From contig NZ_JAJQXX010000005.1 of assembly GCF_028767025.1 (NCBI RefSeq), positions 124,001 through 188,000 of the forward strand: 64,000 nucleotides of DNA, given 5' to 3'. The position numbers and the translations under genes were made by a program. The stretch is from Blautia sp. XA-2221. Lineage in GTDB: Bacteria > Bacillota > Clostridia > Lachnospirales > Lachnospiraceae. Below, one piece after another: positions 7,283 to 14,865 of this stretch (position 1 is its first letter; every line of letters begins with the position of its first letter). The notes beneath the pieces were generated by a model. That model was not told where the DNA came from. It made no database searches and saw only the letters and a program-made list of their open reading frames with translations.

Positions 7283-7732
7283 ATGAATGAAGCGAAAATA
7301 TGGATAAGAACGGAAGATCTGGTAGAGGAAGTGCAGCAGTATATTCTGTCATTGTTTGAGGAAGATGAGGAATACGCAGGAAACATAAGGGTTGTTGTCT
7401 ATAATCCGAATAGCAAAAAGTCAGACAATATCAGCCATATATATGATGTGTCCCAGATGGCGGTAAATGTTCTGAAAGAGCATTATGGTGATCTCAATAT
7501 TAAAGTGACAGGTCAGAACAAGGAAGGAAATCCGAAGTCGTTGGACTGCATAGCAGATTCCCTGGAAAAGATAGTAAATGTATTAGAACGGCTTGATGAT
7601 ACTTTAGGCTGTATCAACACACGTCTAAGGATTGTAGATAACTTGGCGGATGATCTTGCAGAATGTGTTGTTGATTCGCCTGGTGGGAAAAGATTTTGCA
7701 TTGCAGGATCTGTGACAGCTTATGAAGGATAA
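7283..7732 (+). CDS. Hypothetical acidic protein
   Basis: A 149-residue acidic protein (MNEAKIWIRTEDLVEEVQQY). No family recognised. The first half alternates strands and helices (GNIRVVVYNPNSK); the middle has an amphipathic helix with heptad-like Leu/Ile/Val spacing (IADSLEKIVNVLERLDDTLG) suited to oligomerisation. AAGGAGGA precedes the ATG at 7283; an upstream in-frame start at 7241 has no ribosome site. It lies directly after the iteron-like repeats. Confidence 0.7.
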   Translation: MNEAKIWIRTEDLVEEVQQYILSLFEEDEEYAGNIRVVVYNPNSKKSDNISHIYDVSQMAVNVLKEHYGDLNIKVTGQNKEGNPKSLDCIADSLEKIVNVLERLDDTLGCINTRLRIVDNLADDLAECVVDSPGGKRFCIAGSVTAYEG

Positions 7733-7737
7733 AAATA

Positions 7738-7823
7738 GCCCCTGTATAAGTGCCAACTCATACAAGGGCAGGCATAGCCGGAGCTACACACCAAACACAT
7801 ACATAGTGTAGCACTTTTCCGGC
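7738..7823 (+). promoter_or_regulatory. Two stacked hairpins before an unknown gene
   Basis: GCCCCTGTATAAGT (7738) pairs with ACTCATACAAGGGC (7756) over a 4-nt loop with two mismatches. A second structure nests GCCGG (7777)/CCGGC (7819) around GCTACAC (7783)/GTGTAGC (7806). There is no T run, so it looks like a structured 5' leader or processing signal rather than a terminator. Confidence 0.5.
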
Positions 7824-7841
7824 AGAAAGGACAAGTGTTTT

Positions 7842-8348
7842 ATGAAATATAATTTAGTAAACAAAGAATTGCGTATCTTTTCCTGCAGTGTATCTGATCT
7901 GACGGTGCAGCAGGTAGCTTCTTTCTTAGAACAGTGGGAACATGGCGCCAAGATAGGTGAATTAACTTTGTTTTATGAAAAAGAAACAGATTCATTGGTA
8001 ATTAATCAGGATAATAAGAACTATAATAAATATTTAGATATTGCAGAAAGCTATTTAACTTTGGATGATGATGAACTACAGGAGTTTTCTACGAATATAC
8101 CTGAAGGAATGAAAGAAACTGTGGAACTGCTGCAGCGTTGCAGACAGCGAAGGAAGGCATTATGGATGCTGAATATATTAAAATATCAGTATGTAAAGGG
8201 ATGTCCGGGGACAGAAGAGTATGCGATATTTGAAGAACTGAAAGAAAAAAATAAGAATGAGTATACTTCCCCCTTTATTTTATCAGATGTTTTTAGTTAT
8301 GGATTTATCGAGGGCAAACGTGCGGAACGTGCCAGGAGAAGAAAATAA
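7842..8348 (+). CDS. Hypothetical protein
   Basis: A 168-residue protein (MKYNLVNKELRIFSCSVSDL) ending in a strongly basic tail (GKRAERARRRK). The composition is mixed alpha/beta with an acidic middle (LTLDDDELQEF). I recognise no family or catalytic motif. AAAGGA lies about 10 nt before the ATG. The position between replication and capsid genes suggests a regulatory or packaging accessory role, but nothing in the sequence proves one. Confidence 0.65.
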   Translation: MKYNLVNKELRIFSCSVSDLTVQQVASFLEQWEHGAKIGELTLFYEKETDSLVINQDNKNYNKYLDIAESYLTLDDDELQEFSTNIPEGMKETVELLQRCRQRRKALWMLNILKYQYVKGCPGTEEYAIFEELKEKNKNEYTSPFILSDVFSYGFIEGKRAERARRRK

Positions 8349-8352
8349 ATAT

Positions 8353-8387
8353 TTGCGCCGGCGCAATACCGGGGAACGTAACCCCGG
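8353..8387. other. GC-rich palindromes in a gene-free gap
   Basis: A perfect 14-bp palindrome TTGCGCCGGCGCAA (8353-8366) is followed by CCGGGG/CCCCGG (8369-8374 with 8382-8387), more GC-rich than the surroundings. There is no T run. It could be a cruciform, a protein site or a packaging signal; unknown. Confidence 0.5.
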
Positions 8388-8559
8388 AGCCGGTACCCCT
8401 GCTACTGATCTTGGTTATGCTGCGCCAACAGTCTGATCCGGGACGGTGGCAGGATATTTGTTATATATGAGATCGTGGAGCAATGCCCCGGCGTGCTACC
8501 AATACTGCCGGGTAAGATTATACAGAAAGAGGTGACTGCAGCTGAGTGTTAAAATAAAA

Positions 8560-8763
8560 GTGTCCTATGAAACCCCTCAGGAGCTTCAGGAGGTACTGAA
8601 AAGGCTTGAGCCTATACTTTTATCATGTAAGATTCCAAAGGTTCAGGAAGGACGGTTTAAAAGAGCCTATATTTGCCTGAAAAATGTAATGAACTCTGAG
8701 AAACGAACAGTGAGCGAACAGAGAAAATTGATAAACGAACAACGGGGGAACTACGAGAAGTAA
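8560..8763 (+). CDS. Small element-encoded protein, possibly starting at an upstream CTG
   Basis: A 67-residue ORF (SYETPQELQEVLKRLEP, then a basic region). The GTG at 8560 has no ribosome site, while GAAAGAGGTG (8526-8535) sits 6-7 nt before an in-frame CTG at 8542. That start would add LSVKIK, giving a smooth beta strand (VKIKVSYETP) like the N-terminus of small phage-encoded proteins of this type. I therefore suspect a CTG start at 8542. The function is unknown. Confidence 0.6.
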   Translation: MSYETPQELQEVLKRLEPILLSCKIPKVQEGRFKRAYICLKNVMNSEKRTVSEQRKLINEQRGNYEK

Positions 8764-8841
8764 TGAAAGTTGAAGCAAGAGCGAACCAAGAGAAAACGAA
8801 ACAACAGCGCTGAAAAACATCTTTTCTTTTTGAGTTCATTA

Positions 8842-8850
8842 TGATATAAT
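8842..8850 (+). promoter_or_regulatory. Extended -10 promoter of a candidate small RNA
   Basis: TGATATAAT, an extended -10 with perfect TATAAT at 8845-8850. The -35 region is poor (TTTTCT), as is usual for extended -10 promoters. Confidence 0.6.
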
Positions 8851-8857
8851 CGTTTTA

Positions 8858-8975
8858 GAGCAAATAGAATAAAAGAGTACCGCACCAGAGTTTTACCTCT
8901 TCTGGTGTAAGCCTTTGAGGCGTGGGAAGTAATCGGAATATAGCTGATTATTTCTTACGCCTTTTTTATTTGCTC
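8858..8975 (+). ncRNA. Candidate structured small RNA upstream of the capsid module
   Basis: From the promoter at 8842 a transcript of about 115 nt would fold as follows. GAGCAAATA at its 5' end pairs with TATTTGCTC at 8967-8975. CACCAGA (8883)/TCTGGTG (8901) forms an inner hairpin. GGCGT...GATTA..TTC..ACGCC (8919-8961) forms a terminator stem with a T6 tail. There is no ORF. It may be a regulatory RNA or a leader of the scaffold-capsid genes. Known only from promoter, folding and terminator signals. Confidence 0.55.
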
Positions 8976-9045
8976 ATTTCTGTTTTCATAATAATCTCTT
9001 TTCGTAAAGCCGACCGGGCGTAAAGCGGGGAAAGGACATGGACAC

Positions 9046-9447
9046 ATGGAAGATAACAAAACAACTGTAACCCAGACAAATGAAGGACAGGCAACGACCA
9101 ATCAGACTACTGAGAGGACGTTTACGCAAGACGAAGTAAACCGAATTGTCCAGGATCGTCTTGCAAGGGTAAAAGTAGCAAATGAGCCAGATCAGCGAGA
9201 ATTAGACCTGCAGTCCCGGGAACTGGCGCTGTATGCCAGAGAAAGGATTGAAGAAAATGGTCTGGATAAAACTCTGGCTGATGAGCTCAAAGGAATGGAC
9301 AAAGCAACTATTGACAAAGTTATTAAGATTATCGCCCCAATGGCTCAGAGGATGAATGAGCCGATTCGCAATGCTGTTGGACCTACTAATGGAAAGGCGA
9401 TGGGCTCAGATGCTTCTATCAGGGCAGCAATGGGGCTGAAAGGATAG
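9046..9447 (+). CDS. Phage capsid scaffolding protein (DUF4355-like)
   Basis: A 133-residue protein with a low-complexity Thr/Gln-rich N-terminus, then FTQDEVNRIVQDRLARVK, the hallmark of phage scaffold proteins placed directly before the major capsid gene, a charged helical middle and a Gly/Met-rich C-terminus (AMGSDASIRAAMGLKG). Scaffolds of this type guide procapsid assembly and are then lost. It is short, as in small siphophages. A GGAAAGGA ribosome site is upstream. It is followed 11 nt later by the capsid gene. Confidence 0.85.
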   Translation: MEDNKTTVTQTNEGQATTNQTTERTFTQDEVNRIVQDRLARVKVANEPDQRELDLQSRELALYARERIEENGLDKTLADELKGMDKATIDKVIKIIAPMAQRMNEPIRNAVGPTNGKAMGSDASIRAAMGLKG

Positions 9448-9458
9448 GAAAAATATAA

Positions 9459-10304
9459 ATGGCTATAGAATTAGTTACAAAATATCTGCCTTATGTTGAC
9501 GAATTATTTTCGTCAGAAAGTAAGAAAAGCCTTCTTACAAATAATGATTTTGATTGGACGGGTGCGCATACAATCAAAGTGTACAAGATTGGCACTTCTG
9601 CCATGAACGATTATGACAGAGCCGGAACGGGCTCTGGTGCCACTGGGTCACGTTATGGTGCTATTGAAAACTTAGCAGCAACAACACAGTCAATGATGAT
9701 CTTAAAAGACAGATCTTTTACTTTTGTCATTGATAAATTGGACAGTGACGAAACCGGAAGAGCATTAGAAGCAGCTACAGCACTTGCAAGACAGCTTAGA
9801 GAGGTTGTCGTGCCGGAGGTGGACGCTCGTGTGTATGATGTGATGTGTAAAGGTGCAGGAACAAAGCCTGAAGCTGTGAAACTTACCGCTGAAAACATTT
9901 ATACTGAAATCATCAAGGCAACTACTGCGCTGGATAACGCAGAGGTGAATGAAGCAGGGCGCGTTCTTCTGGTAGTCCCGGAAGTCTATCAGCTTATGAA
10001 GCAGAGCAAAGAAATTGTTCTTAGTACAAATATTGGTGAAGATATGCGCTTAAAAGGTGTTATTTCTAATCTTGACGGTATGAATGTTGTTAAGGTGTCC
10101 AAGAAACGTGTACCTGAGAATTTTGGCTTTATGGTGGCACATCCATGTGCGACAGTAGCTCCCACCAAGCTGGCTGATTATAAAACACATCAGGATCCGC
10201 CGGGAATTAGTGGACAGTTGATTGAAGGACGTGTGGTGTATGATGCTCATGTTCTGGATAATAAGAAGCTGGCTATCTACTATCAGGAAAATAAGACAGT
10301 TTAA
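9459..10304 (+). CDS. Phage major capsid protein (HK97-type fold)
   Basis: A 281-residue capsid protein. Typical features are an N-terminal arm (ELVTKYLPYVDELF), the E-loop region around DRAGTGSGATGSRYG, ATALARQLREVVVPEVDARV (spine helix) and AGRVLLVVPEVYQLM in the A domain. No fused protease or encapsulin cargo domain is seen. It would form the shell together with the upstream scaffold. It is the only virion structural gene apart from the scaffold in the element; portal, terminase, adaptor and tail genes are absent on either side. Confidence 0.85.
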   Translation: MAIELVTKYLPYVDELFSSESKKSLLTNNDFDWTGAHTIKVYKIGTSAMNDYDRAGTGSGATGSRYGAIENLAATTQSMMILKDRSFTFVIDKLDSDETGRALEAATALARQLREVVVPEVDARVYDVMCKGAGTKPEAVKLTAENIYTEIIKATTALDNAEVNEAGRVLLVVPEVYQLMKQSKEIVLSTNIGEDMRLKGVISNLDGMNVVKVSKKRVPENFGFMVAHPCATVAPTKLADYKTHQDPPGISGQLIEGRVVYDAHVLDNKKLAIYYQENKTV

Positions 10305-10380
10305 AAGAAGATTCATTTGATAAATGCGCCCTGTACTGTATCCTCCGCAGTATGGGGCGTGTTTGATTGGAGGGACATCA

Positions 10381-11261
10381 TGACCAATGAACAGCTTGTG
10401 CTCCGGATCCGCGCCGGGGAGAATGTGGCAGAGAATATGCTGGCTCTCTGGCAGCAGTGCCGGGTTATAATCGTAGAGCTTGCCCGAAAGTATTCAGCAG
10501 TAGCAGAGCAGGAAGATCTTGAGCAGGAAGCATACTTTGCGATCAGCAAGGCCGTAGATTCCTATGACCATGAGAAAGGCGCCAGCTTCCTGACCTGGGC
10601 CCGTTTCTGGATCCGGCAGCAGATGGTAAGGTATATACAGAATAATGGTACTGTAAGGCTTCCTGTCCACTCAGGGGAACGGAACCGGAAATACCGGGAT
10701 CTGCAGAGCGCGTTTCTAATGCACATAGGCAGGCTGCCGAACAGTAGGGAGTATTGTTATTACCTGGGGTGTTCAGAAGAGGTTCTACAGGGCATTCAGA
10801 AGGCGGAGCAGATGCGGAAAATCGGAAGTCTTGATATTCCTTACCTGGTAGAGGACGGCGGTATATCTGTAGGGGATGCTGTGGCCGATCAGACGGATCA
10901 GTATGCAGATGTACTGGACAATATGGAAAGGCAGCAGTTAAAAGCGGTTCTGTGGCCTATGGTGGATACTCTGCCAGGGAATGAGCCGGAGATCATCCGG
11001 AAAAGATACCAGGAGGGGCTGACCTTTAAGGAGATCGGGAAAGATCTGGGCTTGTCCATGGAAGCGGTCAGACAGTGGGAAAGAAAAGGTCTGGGAGAGC
11101 TTCGGAAGCCCAGCAGGAGCCGGATTCTCAGAGAGTTCCTGGATGATGAGAGGATCTACAACAGTGCGTTGCATGGTAACGGAGTCAGCTCATTCAGTAA
11201 TACCTGGACAAGTTCCACAGAAAGGGTAGCGCTGAAACTGTATGAGAGTTCCGTTCTGTGA
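10381..11261 (+). CDS. Sigma-70 family RNA polymerase sigma factor of the element
   Basis: A 293-residue sigma factor. Region 2 spans residues 10-95, with the core-binding/-10 recognition part EDLEQEAYFAISKAVDSYD and KGASFLTWARFWIRQQMVRY; a linker resembling region 3 follows; region 4 HTH is at about 215-242 (LTFKEIGKDLGLSMEAVRQW). This is larger than an ECF factor and looks able to direct RNA polymerase by itself. The start at 10381 has a good site (TGGAGGG). The stop codon lies within the right end repeat. It may switch on the element's late or excision genes; that is inference. Confidence 0.85.
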
Positions 11262-11279
11262 TACTCGAATGATACTAAA
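11256..11279 (+). repeat. Right end repeat (att or integrase arm-type site)
   Basis: CTGTGATACT then CGAATGATACTAAA, matching the left repeat at 2586-2609 with two mismatches, in direct orientation. It overlaps the last codon and stop of the sigma gene. Together with the left copy it fixes the likely element boundaries. Confidence 0.65.
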
Positions 11280-11743
11280 AATATAATTACATAGAAAAAA
11301 CATATAAAATAAAGTCTTAAAACAGCAATAAAACAGGGTGATTCCAGAGAAGAATCAGGAATAAATAGCCTTTATATAGTGCAGAAATAATTTGAGAGAA
11401 AATCTCACAACAGAATATATGCTTATGGAACTGTTGATGTTTCATAAGAGAATGCCTGGAAATATTGAAATGTTTGCTGAAAATTAAGATTTACGGACAC
11501 TTTGCTTCAAAGAAAGGGTATCATAGAATACCGCAAAATATCGTAACAGATTTTTAAAATGGAGTAAATTTGGAGTAAAGATTGAAAGAAAATGGAGTAA
11601 ATATTTCAAAAAAACATTAGAAGAATGACGCAGATGATAGAGATATTGTCTGCGTTATTTTTGTGATTATCATGGTGTAAATAATTACAAAGTATGATAT
11701 TATGAGAAATAAATGAAAGTTAAATTTTGAGGAGGAATAAGCA
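11280..11743. other. Gene-free junction with a second set of arm-like repeats
   Basis: No gene seen. TGGAGTAAAT and TGGAGTAAAG occur 11 bp apart near 11561-11580 and once more near 11593. This mimics the one-turn spacing of the TGATACTAAA sites but has another sequence, so it may mark the end of an older integrated element. A hairpin ACGCAGA/TCTGCGT followed by a T-rich run near 11631-11662 looks like a terminator. Confidence 0.5.
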
Positions 11744-12366
11744 GTGAACAAAATTGAAGAAATATTGAATTCTGGGAAAATATATAAAGTTATGGAATGG
11801 ACTGATAAGGATACTCATTATCACGAATATTTACAGATGATGGAACTATATAATTCTTTAGGATATACACCTGAGGCAGAGGAAAAAAAGCTAATATTCT
11901 AAAAGATCTGTTTGCAGAAGTTGGAGAAGGGGCTTATATCCAAGCTCCTTACCATGCGATGTGGGGCGGGAAGCATGTACACCTTGGAAAAAACGTATAT
12001 GTGAATTTTAACAGTACATTTGTTGATGATGCACAGATATATATTGGAGATGGAACTATGTTGGCACCTAATGTGACTATAGTTGCTGCCTCACATCCTA
12101 TGTCACCTAAGTTAAGGGCAGAAGGTTATGGATGCAATAAACCAGTGCATATCGGGAAAAATGTATGGATAGCTTCAAATGTAACAATTTTGCCTGGAGT
12201 ACATATTGGTGATAACTCGGTTATAGGGGCTGGTTCTGTTGTTACAAAGGATGTTCCGGAGAATGTTTTTGCGGCTGGAAATCCTGCTAAGATAATTCGT
12301 GCAATTACAAAAGAGGATGATATTTATTACGATCACGGGAAACTTATTTCTGAAAACATTATATAG
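11744..12366 (+). pseudogene. Maltose/galactoside O-acetyltransferase gene, frameshifted in a poly-A run
   Basis: This hexapeptide-repeat acetyltransferase (Maa/LacA family) would transfer acetyl from acetyl-CoA to a sugar hydroxyl. GGAGGAA precedes a GTG at 11744. Frame 1 (NKIEEILNSGKIYKVMEW) runs to a stop just after AAAAAAA at 11883-11889. One added A restores the frame into VGEGAYIQAPYHAMWGGK and left-handed beta-helix repeats such as HIGKNVWIASNVTILPGV and the end motif GAGSVVTKDVP. The catalytic His is in ASHPM. An uninterrupted protein would be about 207 residues. An error in the run is possible; otherwise it is a recent pseudogene. Confidence 0.85.
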
Positions 12367-12375
12367 ACATAGTAA

Positions 12376-12552
12376 GATAGGTCCCGGTTTGTAAAGTTTG
12401 TCTTAGAATACTATTATGATCTGCAGTTCAGCCCTGCTGTGGCAGTTGCTGCAAAGGATGTAAAAAAGAATCCGAAGAGAAAAAAGAGAAACATCGGGGC
12501 CATTAAGGCTTCGATGTATTCTCATCAACTTAGGTGTTGGAGGAAAGTTGGA
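12376..12552 (+). pseudogene. Open-frame relic fused in frame before the hydrolase
   Basis: The frame is open from 12376 and reads LEYYYDLQFSPAVAVA and a very basic stretch (KKNPKRKKRNIGAIKAS) before running into the hydrolase ORF. It resembles the tail of some other gene, not a hydrolase N-terminus. No family recognised. Confidence 0.35.
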
Positions 12553-13152
12553 ATGCAAAAAGCAATGATTTATATTCATGGAAAAGATGGGACAGCGTCA
12601 GAAGCGGAACATTATCGGGCACTTTTCAATGATTCCGACATCATTGGATTTGATTATCAATCTGTAACACCGTGGGAGGCAAAGGAAGAATTTCAGCATT
12701 TCTTCGATTCTGTCAGGATGAAATATCAGGGAGTTTTTATTGTTGCAAACAGTATCGGAGCGTTTTTTACTATGCACGCTTTGGCTGATCGAAATATTGA
12801 GAAAGCGTTTTTTATTTCTCCAATCGTTAATATGGAAAAGCTGATTTCTAATATGATGATATGGGCGAATGTAACAGAAGATCAGCTTCAAAGAGAAGAG
12901 GAAATTCAAACAAACTTTGGTGAAACACTATCCTGGAAGTATTTATGTTATGTGAGAGAACATCCCATCACATGGCACATCCCTACGAAGATATTGTTTG
13001 GTGAAAAAGATCATTTGACATCTTATGATACAATGTCTGATTTCGCAACGAAGATGGGAATTCCATTGACGGTAATGCATAACGGAGAGCACTGGTTTCA
13101 TACAGATGAACAAATGAAGTTTCTTGATGATTGGATACGCAAATCAAGCTGA
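12553..13152 (+). CDS. Alpha/beta hydrolase
   Basis: A 199-residue small serine hydrolase. The first strand and oxyanion region read MIYIHGKDGTASEAEHY; the nucleophile elbow appears as VANSIGAFF (Ser in SIGA), with Asp in FGEKDHLTS and His in MHNGEHWFH. It may act on a small ester or lactone; the substrate cannot be told. The ATG at 12553 has GGAGGA 9 nt upstream; an in-frame upstream extension to 12439 is a basic relic and is not used. It lies in the decayed strip right of the element. Confidence 0.85.
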   Translation: MQKAMIYIHGKDGTASEAEHYRALFNDSDIIGFDYQSVTPWEAKEEFQHFFDSVRMKYQGVFIVANSIGAFFTMHALADRNIEKAFFISPIVNMEKLISNMMIWANVTEDQLQREEEIQTNFGETLSWKYLCYVREHPITWHIPTKILFGEKDHLTSYDTMSDFATKMGIPLTVMHNGEHWFHTDEQMKFLDDWIRKSS

Positions 13153-13235
13153 GACAGACAGTATCTAAATGGGAATAGGGGAAAAAGGAAATGAAAAAAA
13201 TATACATAGATTAAAACTGTATGGAGGAAGAAGAA

Positions 13236-13709
13236 ATGTATAAATTTGAAAATACTGATGCTACAATAGAATATTATATGGCATCATCAAATATTTGTTC
13301 TGTTTATGAGTTCGATGAAAATTTTGAAAAGAATTGTGTTATAGCATTAGGACAACTTAAACATTTATTTGGAAAACCCAGGTATATTACTAACAATTTG
13401 GAAAATCAGTTTAGTTATATCATAAAGGCAATTGACGAAAATGGAAATTGTCTACTTTTGGAGGTGTATTGTGCTTCAAGCGGACCAGCAATCGGTGGAC
13501 TAAATGACAGCAATTCTCATTTAGCGGCTCAAGAATTAGCCCTGTATATACGTCAATCTCCAACGGTAGATTATGAATACGAAGGATATTATTTAGATAC
13601 TATGTCAAAAGTGCAATATAGTATAAAAAATGGTGTACCTTCTTGGAAAGAAACTGAAATATCAACAAAAGAATTTGAAAATTTTACTGAAGAAATTATT
13701 TCTATTTAA
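13236..13709 (+). CDS. Hypothetical protein, possibly immunity-like
   Basis: A 157-residue soluble acidic protein (MYKFENTDATIEYYMASSNI). GGAGGAAG lies 5 nt before the ATG at 13236, so I do not use the ATG at 13221. It contains beta-rich segments (NCLLLEVYCASSGPAIGG) and an acidic C-terminus (KEFENFTEEIISI). The low GC and acid composition in an accessory strip are reminiscent of contact-dependent immunity proteins, but I recognise no family and no toxin is beside it. Confidence 0.6.
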   Translation: MYKFENTDATIEYYMASSNICSVYEFDENFEKNCVIALGQLKHLFGKPRYITNNLENQFSYIIKAIDENGNCLLLEVYCASSGPAIGGLNDSNSHLAAQELALYIRQSPTVDYEYEGYYLDTMSKVQYSIKNGVPSWKETEISTKEFENFTEEIISI

Positions 13710-14051
13710 TAAGAAAAAAGATTAAAAATCTGATGATCCACATAAACACAGGGACTTTAAGCAATCTGGATAAAAATACAAAAGAAATTATCACTAATTT
13801 ACTTCGATTGAAAGAACCTTGATACGACAAAGAAAACAGCACAAAGAAAATCCAAAGCTGTATTTCATACAGGATATGAGATGTAATGATCTGAAATGAG
13901 GTAAGGGCTGTAATATATTTATCAATTTTGGAAAACGTGGAGAGAAATATGGAGAAGAAAAGCTTTTGGACTGTTTAGAGAGAAATGAGAAAAATAGAGT
14001 TGCGTATCATCGGTGAAGAATAAATTACGGCATGAGAAGGAGTAAATAAAT
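13710..14051. other. Gene-poor stretch with decayed coding traces
   Basis: A short open frame around 13731-13820 (INTGTLSNLDKNTKEI) has a protein-like composition but no recognised family and looks like a gene remnant. Nothing else could be supported. Confidence 0.35.
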
Positions 14052-14507
14052 ATGTTGTTGGTTGCTATGGCTTTAGGTGTGTTACTGATACGGAAGGTTC
14101 CTGAGAAGTGGTTTCGCTTTTTATTTCTGGCTTGTATTTTGCTGAACGTGATTTATAGAATTGAATTACTTTCTTCTGATTTAGAAGGGGGAGTACGCCT
14201 GGTGTGTAAGGGCATGGAACTGGTTCTATTAATAGTTGCGTTTAAGGTATTTGATAAGCTACCAGTTTATTTGAGGATAGGTGTGCTTTCGTTGCTATTC
14301 TTTGGAGTTTACACGATTCCAGTTAGTGTAATTTTAGAAAATGGAGGAATGAGTGCCATATATTCTGCTTACGGAACCAGTGGAGAGGGAGTTGCAGAGG
14401 GGATAAGACTGATAGAGAGTGTGAAAACTTTATGCTTGTCTTTGGTGTATCTTTCTTTAGATGTGAGGATTTTTTTGAATATGAAGAGAAAGGAAACGAG
14501 AGGTTGA
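14052..14507 (+). CDS. Small integral membrane protein, unknown function
   Basis: A 151-residue hydrophobic protein with about four predicted membrane helices (residues 2-16, 21-37, 50-66 and 74-95, with a further hydrophobic stretch near 120-138), and a basic C-terminus (MKRKETRG). AGAAGGAG lies upstream. The first helix starts at residue 2, so an N-terminal part may have been lost. No family recognised. Confidence 0.55.
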   Translation: MLLVAMALGVLLIRKVPEKWFRFLFLACILLNVIYRIELLSSDLEGGVRLVCKGMELVLLIVAFKVFDKLPVYLRIGVLSLLFFGVYTIPVSVILENGGMSAIYSAYGTSGEGVAEGIRLIESVKTLCLSLVYLSLDVRIFLNMKRKETRG

Positions 14508-14652
14508 GAAAAAAGCGGTTTATATAGGAGTAGCAGGAGTCAACTATGGTGAGAATGATCGTATATGTTCTCTTTTTTATAGTTTTATGGAGTGCTTTAA
14601 AAAGAATACAGAAAACAAAGATTTTGTTAATCTAGTAAAAAATTAGAAGCTA

Positions 14653-14865
14653 TTGTTTTATAAAGAAAAAGATATAGTAAAATTGCTGATAAAACCTGTA
14701 AAATCAGCAATATCCTATATGTCCACAGTTTCTTATGAAAGACCTTATGCTGGGGCGAAAGAGATGTTATGGGTAGACGAAGTTGACAATAAACAATTTC
14801 TGGCAGGTTTATTTCAGGCTATGTATGATGAACTGCCAGCTCCAAGAGTAAAAAAGAAAAAATAG
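14653..14865 (+). pseudogene. Short relic ORF
   Basis: A 70-codon frame from a TTG without a clear ribosome site. It reads KPVKSAISYMSTVSYERPYA and ends in a basic KKKK tail. It looks like the C-terminal piece of a longer protein whose front has decayed; an upstream open piece (YGENDRICSLFYSF at about 14540-14630) may be part of the same relic. Family unknown. Confidence 0.3.

Larger units (their letters stand above)
2586..11279. mobile_element. 8.7-kb integrative element with its own scaffold and capsid genes (satellite-like)
   Basis: The segment is bounded by two 24-bp direct repeats (22/24 identical). It begins with a tyrosine integrase reading outward and ends with a sigma factor whose stop codon is inside the right repeat. 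Between them lie a repressor/Cro pair, an Xis-like protein, a RepA-like ATPase, a type I toxin locus, unknown genes, a phage scaffold and a major capsid protein. There is no terminase, portal, head-tail, tail or lysin gene, and no conjugation gene. The size and gene order resemble phage-inducible islands rather than an ICE or a complete prophage. The satellite reading is inference. A deletion remnant of a prophage is the main alternative, but all genes except one small ORF appear intact. Confidence 0.8.

Noticed and set aside
9459-10304. Encapsulin nanocompartment instead of phage capsid
   Set aside because: A phage-type scaffold gene directly upstream and no cargo enzyme nearby make a capsid more likely, although the fold is related.
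2586-11279. Integrative conjugative element
   Set aside because: No relaxase, coupling protein or type IV secretion gene is present; the structural genes are phage type.
2586-11279. Complete prophage
   Set aside because: No terminase, portal, tail, holin/endolysin or head-tail genes are present, and 8.7 kb is far too small for a tailed phage.
12439-13152. Long version of the alpha/beta hydrolase starting at 12439
   Set aside because: The extra 38 residues are strongly basic and unlike a hydrolase front, while the ATG at 12553 has an ideal ribosome site.
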